A DNA stretch of 64,000 nt from Streptomyces physcomitrii (GTDB lineage: Bacteria; Actinomycetota; Actinomycetes; Streptomycetales; Streptomycetaceae): contig NZ_JAAWWP010000002.1 of assembly GCF_012273655.1 (NCBI RefSeq), positions 1 through 64,000 on the forward strand, given 5' to 3'. This document shows, one piece after another, positions 62,151 to 64,000 of the stretch. Each line of letters begins with the position of its first letter. The stretch's first letter is position 1. Under the pieces are notes generated by a model. That model worked only from the letters and a program-made list of their open reading frames with translations, did no database searches and had not been told where the DNA came from. Made by a program: the position numbers and the translations under genes.

Positions 62151-62214
62151 AGTCCCCGAGTCCCCGAGTCCCCGAGTCCCCGAGTCCCCGAGTCCCCGAG
62201 TCCCCGAGTCCCCG
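62151..62214. repeat. Octanucleotide repeat AGTCCCCG x 8 in the GNAT gene leader
   Basis: Eight perfect copies of AGTCCCCG run from 62151 to 62214. On the transcribed strand the leader is (CGGGGACT)8 followed by ATGGAGT and the start ATG. Each unit contains GGGGA, a Shine-Dalgarno-like core. Slippage would alter spacing between promoter and start by eight bases per unit. Confidence 0.95.
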
Positions 62215-62245
62215 GCGGCCGGCTGCAGATCCGGGGCCCGAGCCC

Positions 62246-62848
62246 TCAACTCCCCGTCGACAGCGTCCTCATGAGGAGGCGGCTGCGGCGGACCATCTGC
62301 TCGGCGGACTGCTCCGGGTGCCGCAGCCACCAGTTGACCAGGGCGGTCACCGCGCTCACCCAGACCTCGGTGAGGGCCGCCCGGTCCAGCGGATCGGCGG
62401 AGCCCGCCGCGGCGAGGGCCTCGGCGACCCCGCGCTCGGCCTGGTCGGCGATGCGGGCACGTACCGCCAGGGCGGCCTCGGCCGCCTCGCCCTCCGGTGG
62501 GAGGGTCCGGTCGAAGACGGTGTTCCAGACGTAGGGCCGGGGTTCGAGGACGGTGAAGACGGCCCGCAGGGTCTGCTCCACCTTGGCCGCGGTATCGCCG
62601 GGCCGGGCGAGCACCTCCTCGATGGCCTCCGCGAGCTGCCCGCCGGCCCGCCGCACACAGGCGGCGAACAGTCCGTCCTTGGTCCCGAAGTACCCGTGCA
62701 CCAGCGGTTTGGAGATGCCCGCCTCAGCGGCGACCGAGGCGATCGACACCGCGGCGTAGCCCTTGCGCCCGAAGGCGTCCGTCGCCACGTCCAGGATCTG
62801 GCGCTCGCGCTCGGCCCGCGGTACGCCCTTGGTCCCCACTTCACCCAT
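62246..62848 (-). CDS. TetR-family transcriptional regulator
   Basis: 200 residues from the ATG at 62848. N-terminal TetR HTH: RQILDVATDAFGRKGYAAVS, IASVAAEAGISKPLVHGYFG, TKDGLFAACVRRAGGQL. The C-terminal ligand domain is helical (VWVSAVTALVNWWLRHPEQS). Divergent from the sterol-desaturase-type gene; the 37-bp dyad at 62982-63018 is the probable operator. Confidence 0.94.
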   Translation of the reverse strand: MGEVGTKGVPRAERERQILDVATDAFGRKGYAAVSIASVAAEAGISKPLVHGYFGTKDGLFAACVRRAGGQLAEAIEEVLARPGDTAAKVEQTLRAVFTVLEPRPYVWNTVFDRTLPPEGEAAEAALAVRARIADQAERGVAEALAAAGSADPLDRAALTEVWVSAVTALVNWWLRHPEQSAEQMVRRSRLLMRTLSTGS

Positions 62849-62888
62849 CGGGCCATCTAATCACCGGGGGTCCCGGGCGGTTTCGGAG

Positions 62889-62960
62889 TGGGTTCTGGAC
62901 TGGGTTCTGGACTGGGTTCCGAAGTGGGTCCCGATGTGGGTCGCGTGGTGGGTTCCGGGC
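62889..62960. repeat. 12-bp tandem repeat upstream of the tetR start
   Basis: Six units of TGGGTTCTGGAC and variants (two perfect, then TGGGTTCCGAAG, TGGGTCCCGATG, TGGGTCGCGTGG, TGGGTTCCGGGC) lie between the tetR start codon and the promoter/operator region. Confidence 0.9.
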
Positions 62961-62971
62961 CGGACCGACTC

Positions 62972-63018
62972 TTGACAGCATGAATTGACTTTTGAGTAAC
63001 TTACCTAGAAGTCAATTC
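62972..63018. promoter_or_regulatory. TetR-type operator and promoter of the sterol-desaturase-type gene
   Basis: TTGACA (62972-62977) is a consensus -35 box. Downstream, GAATTGACTT (62982-62991) and AAGTCAATTC (63009-63018) are perfect arms, and GTAA-C-TTAC (62996-63004) is an inner dyad with the same centre at 63000, giving a 37-bp symmetric operator over the -10 region. It ends 11 bp before the start codon at 63030. Its AT-richness stands out sharply. Confidence 0.85.
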
Positions 63019-63029
63019 AAGGAGGCGCC

Positions 63030-64000
<971 letters not shown>

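Noticed and set aside
57734..62152. 1472-codon plus-strand open frame over several genes
   Set aside because: It covers the beta-lactamase-fold, agmatinase, phosphatase and GNAT genes in the wrong frame or strand; no domain is visible.

Overview
The window is a very GC-rich actinobacterial chromosome segment, almost certainly Streptomyces or a close relative. The evidence is strong third-position G/C bias, frequent GTG starts, GTGA/ATGA gene overlaps, Tat and Sec secreted hydrolases, a PucR-like regulator, CsbD and PRC-barrel stress proteins, and protein families typical of that genus. I recognise 42 intact or window-edge protein genes and two decayed transposases. I found no rRNA, tRNA or CRISPR array.

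Layout. 1-6.3 kb: a 15-bp tandem repeat field, a PucR-type regulator, a secreted lamin-tail-domain protein and a Tat-exported GH2 beta-galactosidase. 6.7-12.3 kb (minus): a von Willebrand A lipoprotein, an ABC-2 permease, and a fusion of an extracytoplasmic S15-type hydrolase with an ABC ATPase. 12.5-17.1 kb (plus): an AAC(3)-I-like acetyltransferase and a ribose-type ABC importer whose permease and binding protein are fused. 17.3-24.5 kb: a less GC-biased island bounded by two dead transposases (IS630-type and IS5/DDE_4-type). 24.9-33.9 kb: a VOC protein, then a myo-inositol catabolic cluster (mmsA/iolA, iolD, iolB, a Cgl0159-type aldolase and iolC on minus; iolE divergent). 34-37.5 kb: a tiny HTH regulator, then a CsoR-type operator with copZ and copA. 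38-42 kb: citrate synthase and RecD2. 42-48 kb: a PQQ-propeller protein, a LacI regulator, a TIM-barrel isomerase and a GH3 glycosidase. 48-52 kb: CsbD, PRC-barrel, YihY, an S37 tripeptidyl peptidase and a small secreted protein. 52.5-57.7 kb: a fused asymmetric ABC exporter, then an SDR/MarR divergent pair around a conspicuous operator. 57.7-64 kb: a beta-lactamase-fold protein, agmatinase, a putative phosphatase, GNAT, TetR and a sterol-desaturase-type membrane protein running off the end.

The most exciting element is the three-gene module at 18,376-24,072 (minus). A 1602-residue protein joins a caspase-like protease, an Hsp90-like GHKL ATPase and a long C-terminal array of repeated helical (wHTH-like) units. 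It is translationally coupled to a 100-residue zinc-ribbon protein and then to a three-helix membrane protein. The architecture (sensor/ATP switch, suicide protease, membrane partner) and the decayed-transposon borders suggest a horizontally acquired immune or abortive-infection-like system. This is inference; no assay is known to me.

Other themes are protein fusions within transport systems, well-formed dyad operators in front of metabolic genes, and an unusual number of short tandem repeat tracts in intergenic DNA, including an octamer tract forming the leader of a GNAT gene.
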